Source: Candidatus Roizmanbacteria bacterium CG_4_9_14_0_2_um_filter_39_13 (GTDB taxonomy: Bacteria > Patescibacteriota > Microgenomatia > UBA1406 > GWC2-37-13). From it: a DNA stretch of 16,418 nt. The notes under the pieces were generated by a model. The model had not been told where the DNA came from. It made no database searches and worked only from the letters and a program-made list of their open reading frames with translations. The translations under genes were made by a program, and so were the position numbers. The stretch lies in contig PFSC01000136.1 in NCBI GenBank assembly GCA_002788865.1, positions 1 to 16,418 on the forward strand, read 5' to 3'. Shown here piece by piece: positions 1 through 6,746 of this stretch (position 1 is its first letter; every line of letters begins with the position of its first letter).

Positions 1-44
1 GGGATTCGGGATCCAGACTGGATTCCTGCCTTCGCAGGAATGAC
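1..44. repeat. GTCAT/ATGAC hairpin repeat, copy 1 (left part cut by window edge)
   Basis: The end of a left half-site (GGATCCAG, 9-16) is followed after one base by a right half-site that begins CTGGAT at 18 and ends ATGAC at 44. The right half folds as ATTCCTG / CAGGAAT around a short loop. This is the same architecture as the copies at 598-697, 3576-3646, 7039-7114, 7607-7955 and 15562-15632. It abuts the broken transposase at 44-491, and a small palindrome (CGACGC AA GCGTCG, 50-63) lies between them. Confidence 0.75.
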
Positions 45-491
45 AATCACGACGCAAGCGTCGGGGAATTAAACCCGGAGTGGGATTAACACGCTCGCGA
101 CCAAATCATAAAAATGACAATTGTTTCGTGGAAGAGCGAAACGGTCATATTGTGAGGCGGTGGGTTGGATACGATCGGTTTGATACAGAAGAAGTTGTTA
201 CTGCCCTCAATGCGGTATATGGTGTACTTACACCATATCTCAATCATTTTGTAGCCTCACGACGGATCGTTAGAAAAGAACGGATAGGAGCACGATGGAA
301 AGTGACACGAGAAAAGAATGCAAAATCACCGTATCAGCGTGTGCTGGAAAAAGTTGATGTGGACCAGGGAGATAAGAGCAACGCTCAAGAGAGAACATGA
401 TAAACTAAGTCCACGAGACTTACAAAGAGAGATTCACCAAAAGTTACAGGTGCTATTTGCAATACAAAAACACCATGCTATACCGAAGTAA
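44..491 (+). pseudogene. Integrase-type (rve/DDE) transposase, C-terminal remnant with frameshift
   Basis: An open frame from 44, with a possible GTG at 80, encodes the C-terminal part of an integrase-fold transposase. The stretch SRPNHKNDNCFVEERNGH carries the final catalytic glutamate region of this type, and VGYDRFDTEE follows. The frame ends at 398-400. Reading in another frame from about 376 recovers a plausible C-terminus (REHDKLSPRDLQREIHQKLQ) that ends at TAA 489-491, so a single-base frameshift is inferred. The N-terminal catalytic part is missing: directly upstream lie a hairpin repeat and the window edge. The exact IS family is not certain. It is almost certainly non-functional. 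Confidence 0.75.
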
Positions 492-574
492 ATATTGTTG
501 ATCATGGTAACCGTTTGTTTTTATCTACTGCGTAATGTAAGTTCAATGGTAAGAGTTCACAACTCTTGACACAG

Positions 575-596
575 ACCTGCCTGCCGGCAGGCAGGT
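575..596. repeat. Perfect 22-bp palindrome
   Basis: ACCTGCCTGCC is followed at once by its exact reverse complement GGCAGGCAGGT, with no loop. It lies inside the miniature element, just left of the nested GTCAT repeat. Its local GC content is far above the surroundings. Role unknown. Confidence 0.8.
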
Positions 597-597
597 T

Positions 598-697
598 GTC
601 ATTCCTGCCCCCGATCGGAGTCGAGGGCAGGCTCCGGCAGGAATCCAGTTTTTAGACTATTACAATGATCTGGATCCCCGATCAGGTCGGGGATGAC
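598..697. repeat. GTCAT/ATGAC hairpin repeat, copy 2 (nested in the miniature element)
   Basis: The left half (598-648) starts GTCATTCCTG and ends CAGGAATCCAG, with pairing arms ATTCCTG / CAGGAAT. A 21-bp spacer follows. The right half (670-697) starts CTGGATCCCCGA and ends TCGGGGATGAC, with arms ATCCCCGA / TCGGGGAT. The arms differ in sequence from other copies, but pairing is kept. Confidence 0.8.
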
Positions 698-836
698 ACA
701 AATAATAATTGATATATTTTGATATGGTTTTGTCAAGACTTGTGAACTCTTACGTTCAATGTAAGTTCACACTATTGAATGAGTTTGTACTAGAACTCAT
801 CTCCAAACCTTGACAAATAGAGTTTTCCAGTAATAG

Positions 837-1213
837 TCTGATAGGTATATAAGAAAACTATCAGATAAACAGTGGCCAATCATTGAACCACTTCTCCCCA
901 GACAGAATTTTTCAGCAGGTGGAAGACCCCGTAAAGATGACCGTCAGATATTTGAAGCGATACGATGGATTCTCACCACAGGAGTACAATGGAATGAGCT
1001 TCCTCCCAAATACGGAACAGGAAAAACTGCATGGAAACGGTTTACTCAATGGAAAAAACAAGGGGTATGGAGGAATATATGGCAAAAGCTTCTGGTAATG
1101 CCTGACAAGCAAGAGAAACTCACCTGGGAAGTAGCATATCTTGACGGAACATTTTCAAGCGCTAAAAAAGGGGGCAAAAAGTAGATAAAACCAAGCGGGG
1201 AAAAGGAAAGAAT
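837..1213 (+). pseudogene. IS5-family transposase, N-terminal half, broken
   Basis: An open frame without a normal start runs from 837 to TAG 1182-1184. It encodes the N-terminal domain of IS5-type transposases: WPIIEPLLP, then GGRPRKDDRQIFEAIRWIL, TGVQWNELP, and AYLDGTFSSAKKGGKK with the first catalytic Asp. A -1 slip in the A5 run (1176-1180) continues the family sequence as KVDKTKRGKGKN to about 1213, after which similarity stops. Some IS5 groups use a programmed -1 frameshift between two ORFs, so the shift may be original. The 3' half, with the remaining catalytic residues, is gone. A different-frame ORF at 883-1098 is a shadow of this one. A small hairpin (779-800) and a TTGACA lie upstream. 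Confidence 0.8.
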
Positions 1214-1260
1214 TTGCCTAATTTCATCAGTAGGTTATGTACTCCTTGCAATGACAAACT

Positions 1261-1569
1261 TCACATCTTTACTTCTACTTCTACTCCAGCAGGGAGCTCC
1301 AAATGCATGAGTGAGTCGATGGTTTGATTCGTGGGATTTATGATGTCAAGAAGTCTCTTGTGTATTTTCAAACCAAAATGTTCACGCGCATCCTTATCGG
1401 TAAAGCTTGATTTGTTTACGACGTACACTTCCTTTCGTGTTGGAAGCGGTACTGGGCCGACGATTGAGGCACCTGTTTTGATTGCAGAATCTACAAGTTT
1501 CTGACAGGTTTCATCGATCAATCTATGATCGTAAGCTTTTAATCGAATGCGAATTCTTCCTTTTGGCAT
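1261..1569 (-). CDS. rpsJ: 30S ribosomal protein S10
   Basis: A complete 102-residue S10, the usual family length. It is a small-subunit head protein that in many bacteria also serves as NusE in antitermination. Recognisable stretches are RIRLKAYDHRLID near the N-terminus, VGPVPLPTRKEVYVV in the middle loop region, and HKRLLDIINPT near the C-terminus. It starts at ATG and ends at TGA. It lies 59 bp downstream of tuf on the same strand, matching the usual tuf-rpsJ junction of the str/S10 operons. Unusually, rplC and the rest of the S10 operon do not follow; transposon debris does. No Shine-Dalgarno sequence precedes the start. Confidence 0.97.
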   Translation of the reverse strand: MPKGRIRIRLKAYDHRLIDETCQKLVDSAIKTGASIVGPVPLPTRKEVYVVNKSSFTDKDAREHFGLKIHKRLLDIINPTNQTIDSLMHLELPAGVEVEVKM

Positions 1570-1596
1570 ATTTCAACGTGCAATAATAAAATGTAA

Positions 1597-1614
1597 AGGC
1601 GGGTTTCCCCGCCT
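1597..1614 (-). terminator. Hairpin between tuf and rpsJ (possible attenuator)
   Basis: AGGCGGG pairs perfectly with CCCGCCT around a TTTC loop. On the transcribed (minus) strand the hairpin is followed by TTTACATTTTATTATT, T-rich but not a clean U-tract. It may be a partial terminator, or a processing site separating tuf from rpsJ expression. Confidence 0.5.
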
Positions 1615-1628
1615 CTACAAATGTTTTT

Positions 1629-2813
1629 TTATTTAATGACTTTGGTCACAACTCCAGCACCTACTGTGTGTCCACCTTCACGAATAGCGAATTTCAGACC
1701 TTCTTCAAGTGCGATTGGGGCAATGAGTTTTGCTTCGATCTTGATGTTGTCTCCAGGCATCACCATTTCGACACCTTCTGGAAGTTTGACTTCTCCAGTG
1801 ACGTCAGTTGTACGAATGTAGAACTGTGGTCGATATCCTTTGAAGAATGGAGTATGACGTCCACCTTCTTCTTTTTTGAGAACATAAATTTCGGCTTCAA
1901 ACTCAGTGTGGGGTTTGACTGTACCAGGCTTTGAGATGACTTGTCCTCGTTGAACATCTTCCTTTTCGATTCCTCGAAGAAGAAGTCCTGCGTTGTCTCC
2001 TGCTCGTGCCTCATCAAGTGTTTTTCGGAACATTTCGATTCCTGTGACTACCGTCTTGCGTGAATCTACCAATCCGACAATCTCAATTTCTTCATTGACT
2101 TTCAAGATTCCTCGCTCTACACGACCCGTGACGACTGTTCCACGTCCTTGAATGGTGAAGACGTCTTCAACAGGCATAAGGAATGGTTTTTCGATATCTC
2201 GAACTGGATCAGGAATGTATGAGTCGACAGCAACCATAAGTTCTTCTATGGCTTTCACGGCCTCTGGATCATCTTCGATTGCCTTAAGTGAAGATCCTCG
2301 AATTACCGGCACTTCATCACCGGGGTATTCATATTTCTTGAGAAGATCCCGTACTTCCATCTCGACAAGATCGATGATTTCCTGATCTTGAACCATATCG
2401 ATTTTGTTCAAATATACGACGATTGCGGGAACATTGACCTGTTTTGCGAGAAGAATGTGTTCTCGTGTCTGAGGCATTGGTCCATCAGGAGCTGAAACAA
2501 CAAGGATTGCTCCATCCATCTGTGCTGCTCCTGTGATCATATTTTTGATGTAATCTGCATGACCTGGTGCATCGATATGCGCATAATGTCGCTTTTCAGT
2601 TTCATATTCTGAATGATGAATATTGATGGTGACTCCGCGTGCTTTTTCTTCTGGAGCTTTATCAATTTCTTCATATTTCATGTCTTTTGCAAGTCCTTTT
2701 TTTGCAAGAACGTGATGAATAGCTGAAGTGGTTGTGGTTTTCCCATGGTCGACATGACCAATAGTACCGATGTTCAAATGTGGCTTGTTTCTCACAAATT
2801 TGTCTGTTGCCAT
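1629..2813 (-). CDS. tuf: Elongation factor Tu
   Basis: A full-length 394-residue EF-Tu, the GTPase that brings aminoacyl-tRNA to the ribosome. G1 is GHVDHGKT (19-26), the switch I region has ARGVTIN, switch II is DAPGHADY, G4 is NKID and G5 is in RGSSLKA. Domain 2 (VEDVFTIQGRGTVVTGRVE) and domain 3 (GYRPQFYIRTTDVTG, EGGHTVGAGVV) are complete. Residue 81 is Ala, where most bacteria have Cys (DCPGHADY); this is a tolerated difference, also seen in archaeal and eukaryotic homologues. It is read with rpsJ from a promoter at 2956-2983 through a structured leader. No Shine-Dalgarno sequence is visible ahead of ATG 2813. Confidence 0.98.
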   Translation of the reverse strand: MATDKFVRNKPHLNIGTIGHVDHGKTTTTSAIHHVLAKKGLAKDMKYEEIDKAPEEKARGVTINIHHSEYETEKRHYAHIDAPGHADYIKNMITGAAQMDGAILVVSAPDGPMPQTREHILLAKQVNVPAIVVYLNKIDMVQDQEIIDLVEMEVRDLLKKYEYPGDEVPVIRGSSLKAIEDDPEAVKAIEELMVAVDSYIPDPVRDIEKPFLMPVEDVFTIQGRGTVVTGRVERGILKVNEEIEIVGLVDSRKTVVTGIEMFRKTLDEARAGDNAGLLLRGIEKEDVQRGQVISKPGTVKPHTEFEAEIYVLKKEEGGRHTPFFKGYRPQFYIRTTDVTGEVKLPEGVEMVMPGDNIKIEAKLIAPIALEEGLKFAIREGGHTVGAGVVTKVIK

Positions 2814-2845
2814 AAGTTAAATATAATTAAATAAATAATAATTAT

Positions 2846-2935
2846 ATCGTTTCAAGTTCGGGAATCCTTCAGTAGAAGAACTTGATGGATATCGAGTTCA
2901 TCCAGTCCTTCTTCTGAACTACCGCTTGAAACGAT
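2846..2935 (-). promoter_or_regulatory. Hairpin leader in the tuf 5' untranslated region
   Basis: An 11-bp perfect stem (ATCGTTTCAAG at 2846-2856 with CTTGAAACGAT at 2925-2935) closes a 90-nt region. Inside it, a second interrupted stem forms from GAAGAA with TTCTTC and TGGAT with ATCCA. The structure begins roughly 13 nt after the predicted transcription start and ends 32 nt before the tuf ATG. It does not match a riboswitch class I recognise. It could be a regulatory leader or a stability element. Confidence 0.55.
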
Positions 2936-2955
2936 CTATCAAATAACAAAAAGTT

Positions 2956-2983
2956 ATTATAAATGATACCACAGAAAATACAA
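2956..2983 (-). promoter_or_regulatory. Sigma70-type promoter for tuf-rpsJ
   Basis: On the minus strand, TTGTAT (2983-2978), a 16-bp spacer and a perfect TATAAT (2961-2956). The predicted start is near 2948, just ahead of the hairpin leader. Confidence 0.65.
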
Positions 2984-3049
2984 GCATTTGTATCAATCTA
3001 TGCGCAAATGATATAGTGGAATGAGCAAAAAGTCAAGGTCAACCTATGC

Positions 3050-3055
3050 TACAAT
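3050..3055 (+). promoter_or_regulatory. Possible -10 box for a leaderless helicase-nuclease transcript
   Basis: TACAAT lies 9 nt before ATG 3065, so transcription would begin at or just before the start codon. No good -35 is seen. The same close spacing occurs at 6692 and 13160. Confidence 0.4.
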
Positions 3056-3064
3056 AATGGATCT

Positions 3065-6000
3065 ATGCATGAACCTAGTATTCAATTGAATTCATCCCAA
3101 CAGAAAGCAATCAAGAGTGTATCTGGCCCCCTTCTCATCGTCGCAGGTGCGGGAACAGGGAAAACAACTACTCTCGTTGAAAAGATAAAGTACCTAATAA
3201 ATCAGAAGCTTGTACGACCGGAAGAGATACTTTGCCTTACCTTCACGGAAAAAGCGGCATATGAAATGGAAGAGCGCGTCGATCGTGCGATGCCGTATGG
3301 ATTTTTCCAGATGTGGATCTCGACGTTTCATGCATTTGCAGATGATATCCTTCGTGACGAACTTCACCACTTGGGAATGAATGCTTCATATACGCTTATG
3401 TCTCAGGCTCAATCAGTCCTGTTTTTAAGAAACAATCTTTTTAATCTCAACTTGAAATATTTCCGACCTATAAGCAACCCTAATAAATTCATCGAGGGAC
3501 TGCTTCAGCATTTTTCCCGTCTTCAAGATGAGGATATATCTCCTGATGATTATGAAAAATGGGTTAACTTTCAATGTCATCCTGAGAAAGTGAAACGACC
3601 AAAGGATCCAGGAGATGCATGGATTCTTCGCTCCGCTCAGAATGACAAGATAAAAGCCGAGCTGACACAGAAAGAACATATGTCTGAAGAAGAACTTCAA
3701 CAACTTCAAGAGCTTTCATATGCCTACAAAACATATCAAAAAATCAAGATCGAGCATGACGTCATGGACTTTGGTGACCTCATTTTTTATCTGAACAATT
3801 TGTTTCGCAAACGACCAAGTATTCTCAAACAATATCAGCAAAAGTTTACATATATCCTTGTAGATGAGTTTCAAGATACAAACATCGCACAATATGAACT
3901 CATCAAACTTCTTTGCCCTCCGAAAAACAATCCAAACCTGACTGTAGTTGGAGATGATTCTCAGGCAATTTATAAGTTTAGGGGTGCATCAATCTCAAAT
4001 ATTTTGACATTCATGGATGACTACAAAAAGGCTCGTCAAATCAGCCTAAACGATAATTACCGTTCAAATCAAACAGTTCTTGACCTCGCATATAATCTTG
4101 TTCAAAACAACAATCCAGATACTCTTGAATCAAAGCTTGGAATTTCAAAAGAGCTCAAAAGCCATACAAAAAATATCAAAGACGCGGTCACATTCAATCT
4201 ATTTGCCCATGGAGATCAAGAAGCGAATTGGATTGTAAATAAAATCGCTACATTACATACAAAGGAATATTCTTTTCGCGACTTTGCCATTCTCGTTCGA
4301 GCAAATAGCCATAGCGAACCGATCATCACCGCACTCAAAAGAAAAGGTATCCCATTCCAATTTTTGGGTCCTGGGACTTTGTTCAAGCAAGCTGAGGTCA
4401 AAGATATCATTGCATATCTTCAAATTTTGGCAGATCCGAACAATACTGTCTCTATGTTTCGAGTGTTGAGCATGGAGCTTTTTCAGATCGATGCTGAAGA
4501 TCTAGTCATGTGTATGTCGTTTGCAAAAAAAACTTCGCTAAGTTTGTATCAAGCAATTGAGATATTTCTTTCATTTGAAGTGAGTGAGTGGTATAAAAAA
4601 GATTCAAATCAGTACAAAGAACATCTTCCCCTGATCAAAGAAGGCACCAAAGACAAACTTATTGAGATTGTGACGATGATCAAAAAACATCTTGGGCAGA
4701 TCAGAAATGATTCCGCAGGAGAAATATTATTTTCATTCCTTGAAGATTCAGGACTTCTTAAGCGATTGAGCAATCCGACATCTGAGATAGAAGAAAAGCG
4801 CACACTCAACATCACAAAATTCTTTCAAAAGCTAAAGGATATAGAAAGAGCTCAAGAGGACACATCTGTATTTTCAGTAAATGACTTTATCACTATGAGC
4901 ATGGAGCTTGGAGAATCTCCCCTTGCAGGTGAAACAGATATCGCTGAGGTGAATGCTGTCAATATTCTCACAGTACATTCCTCCAAAGGGCTTGAGTTCC
5001 CGGTCGTATTTTTGCCAAATGTCAGTCAAGGTCGCTTTCCTACATATCGTCGTCGTGAACAAATCCCGATACCCGAATCTCTCATCAAAGAGCAAATTCC
5101 TGCAGGAGATTATCATGTTCAGGAAGAGCGAAGATTGTTTTATGTAGGGTTGACTCGCGCCAAAGACCGATCGTTTATCACTGCATCAGAGATCTATGGA
5201 GAAGGCCTTCGGAAACGCAAAATCTCACCGTTTGTTGCTGAAACTATAGGTCTTGAGGAGGTGCAAAAAAGTGGTGCGTTTGTCGCAGAAAAAAAGGAAC
5301 AACTCTCTATTTTTGATTTCAAGAAGCAAGGAGAACCGGTCATATTGCCCCCTACTGAGGTGAAAAATATTTCCTATTCACAGCTTCAGACATATGAAAT
5401 GTGCCCACTTCAGTATAAATATCAGTATATTTTGAAAATTCCGACCGCTCCTGGATCTGCTGCTTCGTTTGGAAGCACCATTCACAATGTACTTCAAAAA
5501 TTTTACAAAGGTTTTGCTACAGACTCCACTTGGGACCTCCCACATCTTCTCAATATTCTGGAGACTATGTGGATTCCGATCGGATATAGTTCACAAGCTC
5601 ATCAGAAACGTATGAAAAAAGAGGCAAAGGAAATGCTTGAGAATTATTACCACTCTTTCCACACACCTGAAATCAAAATCATTGATCTTGAGAAGTTATT
5701 CAAAATCCGAATCGGCAGCTCAGAGTTTTTGACGGGAAAAATCGATCGCGTAGATCAGAAAGAAAACGGAGGCATTGAAGTTGTTGATTACAAAACTGGA
5801 AGAAGACCAGACGACAAAAAACTCAAAAAAGACCTGCAACTTGCGATATACGCAAAAGCTGCATCTGACCCAGGACTTTACAACGTTCCCATTGAAAAAA
5901 TCGATCTGTCATTTTATTATCTTCAAGCACGAGAAAAAATTACCTTGAACCGAACAACAAAGGATCTTGAGGAAGTGCAAACGCGCGTAAAAGACGTCGT

Positions 6001-6091
6001 TCAAAAAATCAGAGGTCAGCAGTTTGAACCACACGTCGGACTGTGGTGTGACTATTGTTCATTCCGCATGATCTGCGAAGCATGGAAATAA
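3065..6091 (+). CDS. UvrD/PcrA-type helicase fused to a Fe-S PD-(D/E)XK nuclease
   Basis: A 1008-residue DNA helicase-nuclease. Superfamily 1A motifs in order: GAGTGKT (28-34), LTFTEKAA (Ia), VDEFQDTN (about 266-273, II), GDDSQAIYKFRGA (about 296, III), DNYRSN (IV), VHSSKGLEF (about 636, V) and LFYVGLTRAKD (about 690, VI). The last 240 residues form a RecB/Cas4-like nuclease: SYSQLQTYEMCPLQYKYQY, GKIDRVDQ and VVDYKTGR. Four cysteines (C780, C995, C998, C1004; CxxC-x5-C at the end) fit the iron-sulfur staple of AddB/Dna2/Cas4 nucleases. It is probably used in double-strand break end-processing or related repair, as in AdnA/AddA-type enzymes; this role is inferred. Residues 171-195 are a translated copy of the GTCAT repeat, inserted between the Walker A and B motifs. 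It is a single gene, divergent from tuf. Confidence 0.93.
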   Translation: MHEPSIQLNSSQQKAIKSVSGPLLIVAGAGTGKTTTLVEKIKYLINQKLVRPEEILCLTFTEKAAYEMEERVDRAMPYGFFQMWISTFHAFADDILRDELHHLGMNASYTLMSQAQSVLFLRNNLFNLNLKYFRPISNPNKFIEGLLQHFSRLQDEDISPDDYEKWVNFQCHPEKVKRPKDPGDAWILRSAQNDKIKAELTQKEHMSEEELQQLQELSYAYKTYQKIKIEHDVMDFGDLIFYLNNLFRKRPSILKQYQQKFTYILVDEFQDTNIAQYELIKLLCPPKNNPNLTVVGDDSQAIYKFRGASISNILTFMDDYKKARQISLNDNYRSNQTVLDLAYNLVQNNNPDTLESKLGISKELKSHTKNIKDAVTFNLFAHGDQEANWIVNKIATLHTKEYSFRDFAILVRANSHSEPIITALKRKGIPFQFLGPGTLFKQAEVKDIIAYLQILADPNNTVSMFRVLSMELFQIDAEDLVMCMSFAKKTSLSLYQAIEIFLSFEVSEWYKKDSNQYKEHLPLIKEGTKDKLIEIVTMIKKHLGQIRNDSAGEILFSFLEDSGLLKRLSNPTSEIEEKRTLNITKFFQKLKDIERAQEDTSVFSVNDFITMSMELGESPLAGETDIAEVNAVNILTVHSSKGLEFPVVFLPNVSQGRFPTYRRREQIPIPESLIKEQIPAGDYHVQEERRLFYVGLTRAKDRSFITASEIYGEGLRKRKISPFVAETIGLEEVQKSGAFVAEKKEQLSIFDFKKQGEPVILPPTEVKNISYSQLQTYEMCPLQYKYQYILKIPTAPGSAASFGSTIHNVLQKFYKGFATDSTWDLPHLLNILETMWIPIGYSSQAHQKRMKKEAKEMLENYYHSFHTPEIKIIDLEKLFKIRIGSSEFLTGKIDRVDQKENGGIEVVDYKTGRRPDDKKLKKDLQLAIYAKAASDPGLYNVPIEKIDLSFYYLQAREKITLNRTTKDLEEVQTRVKDVVQKIRGQQFEPHVGLWCDYCSFRMICEAWK
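3575..3647 (+). repeat. GTCAT/ATGAC hairpin repeat, copy 3, in frame inside the helicase gene
   Basis: TGTCATCCTGAG at the left and CTCAGAATGACA at the right are near-perfect inverted ends; the core GTC...GAC is 71 bp (3576-3646). The half-sites ATCCT / AGGAT and ATTCT / AGAAT each fold back. Read in the gene's frame it gives CHPEKVKRPKDP, then WILRSAQND. It is the same length, orientation and reading register as the copy in coaBC (15562-15632). Confidence 0.85.
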
Positions 6092-6104
6092 GATAATTGC
6101 GAAC

Positions 6105-6119
6105 CCACGTTTGACGTGG
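6105..6119. terminator. Short hairpin between convergent genes
   Basis: CCACGT pairs with ACGTGG around a TTG loop, 14 bp after the helicase stop and facing the stop of the minus-strand gene at 6174. There is no T-run on either side, so termination activity is uncertain. Confidence 0.35.
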
Positions 6120-6173
6120 CGATGTGTGGAAGTGAGTTTGCGGTATATTCTACGATACATTCTGTCGCTACTC

Positions 6174-6692
6174 TCATTGCATGTTCTGAAAAGCCCTGTC
6201 GATCAAATTCAAAGCACCATAATACCCTTCAAGCACTCGGGTTGGAATTGGTTCATGCGGACTTCCTTCTTGTTTTGTGGCATCGAAAAGAGTGATGGTT
6301 CGACCTTCTCGATCTACGTGAGAATAATAGTCTAAGCGTGAGAGTCCACCTCCAATTAGGGTCGCATTCATCGTCTTTGCAAAAGCGCTCGTTATCGCAG
6401 AGGCATCAAATGAACATTGTCCATCAAAGTCCTGCAATAACTCTTCGAGCGTAGCTCTTTGCATTGGATTATGTAAAGCGACCAAATACCCATCATTTGG
6501 CCATTCTCCTTCAATTGGTGCAAAGTAATGTACAGTACCATCTTCCGCTCGTTCATTGGCTCCATGTCGTAAAACAAACTCTGCCAGTGCCTACTCCTGA
6601 CTTTGGATACCTTCGAGAAGCTCTCTCCTATTATTTCTCTCTACCCATCCTTGCCATTTTTGCTGTAGATATTGTCTTTGTGCTTCGAACAT
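6174..6692 (-). pseudogene. Unrecognised gene split by an in-frame TAG
   Basis: From ATG 6692 the minus strand reads 33 codons (MFEAQRQYLQQKWQGWVE to IQSQE), then TAG at 6593-6591. It continues in the same frame, without another stop, for 138 codons to TGA at 6174. The second part reads ALAEFVLRHGANERAEDG, then HYFAPIEGEWPNDGYLVA, and ends RAFQNMQ. The full product would be about 172 residues, soluble and acidic, with no signal peptide. The continuity on both sides suggests one gene with a nonsense mutation (for example CAG to TAG), or readthrough. A restart inside the gene (Met at 6485 or a near-cognate codon) is also possible. I do not recognise the family. A duplicated promoter lies immediately upstream, which suggests that it is or recently was expressed. 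Confidence 0.55.
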
Positions 6693-6695
6693 GCC

Positions 6696-6735
6696 ACAGA
6701 TTATAACATGTGCTGACAGATTATAACATGTGCTG
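6696..6735 (-). promoter_or_regulatory. Tandemly duplicated extended -10 promoter
   Basis: Two perfect copies of a 20-bp unit sit head to tail (6696-6715, 6716-6735). On the minus strand each contains TGTTATAAT, an extended -10 element. The proximal TATAAT ends 7 nt before ATG 6692, so its transcript would be essentially leaderless. The unit fills most of the gap between the RibD-type gene (stop at 6747) and the TAG-split gene. Confidence 0.65.
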
Positions 6736-6746
6736 TAGGAATTTAA

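Larger units (their letters stand above)
549..753. mobile_element. Miniature inverted-repeat element with 8-bp target duplication
   Basis: The ends are inverted repeats of 23 bp with one mismatch: GTAAGAGTTCACAACTCTTG at the left, and its near-complement ending CTCTTAC at 753. The same octamer GTTCAATG flanks both sides (541-548 and 754-761), as expected for a target-site duplication. The 205-bp body has no credible ORF, so it must have been moved in trans. It contains a perfect 22-bp palindrome (575-596) and a nested GTCAT-type repeat (598-697). Several DDE families make 8-bp duplications, so the mobilising family cannot be named from this. Confidence 0.85.

Noticed and set aside
883..1098. 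71-codon plus-strand ORF
   Set aside because: It is in the wrong frame; the neighbouring frame encodes the recognisable IS5 transposase domain.
3425..3709. Minus-strand ORF of 94 codons containing VILSGAKNP
   Set aside because: It is opposite the helicase gene, and its most protein-like part is just the reverse translation of the GTCAT repeat.
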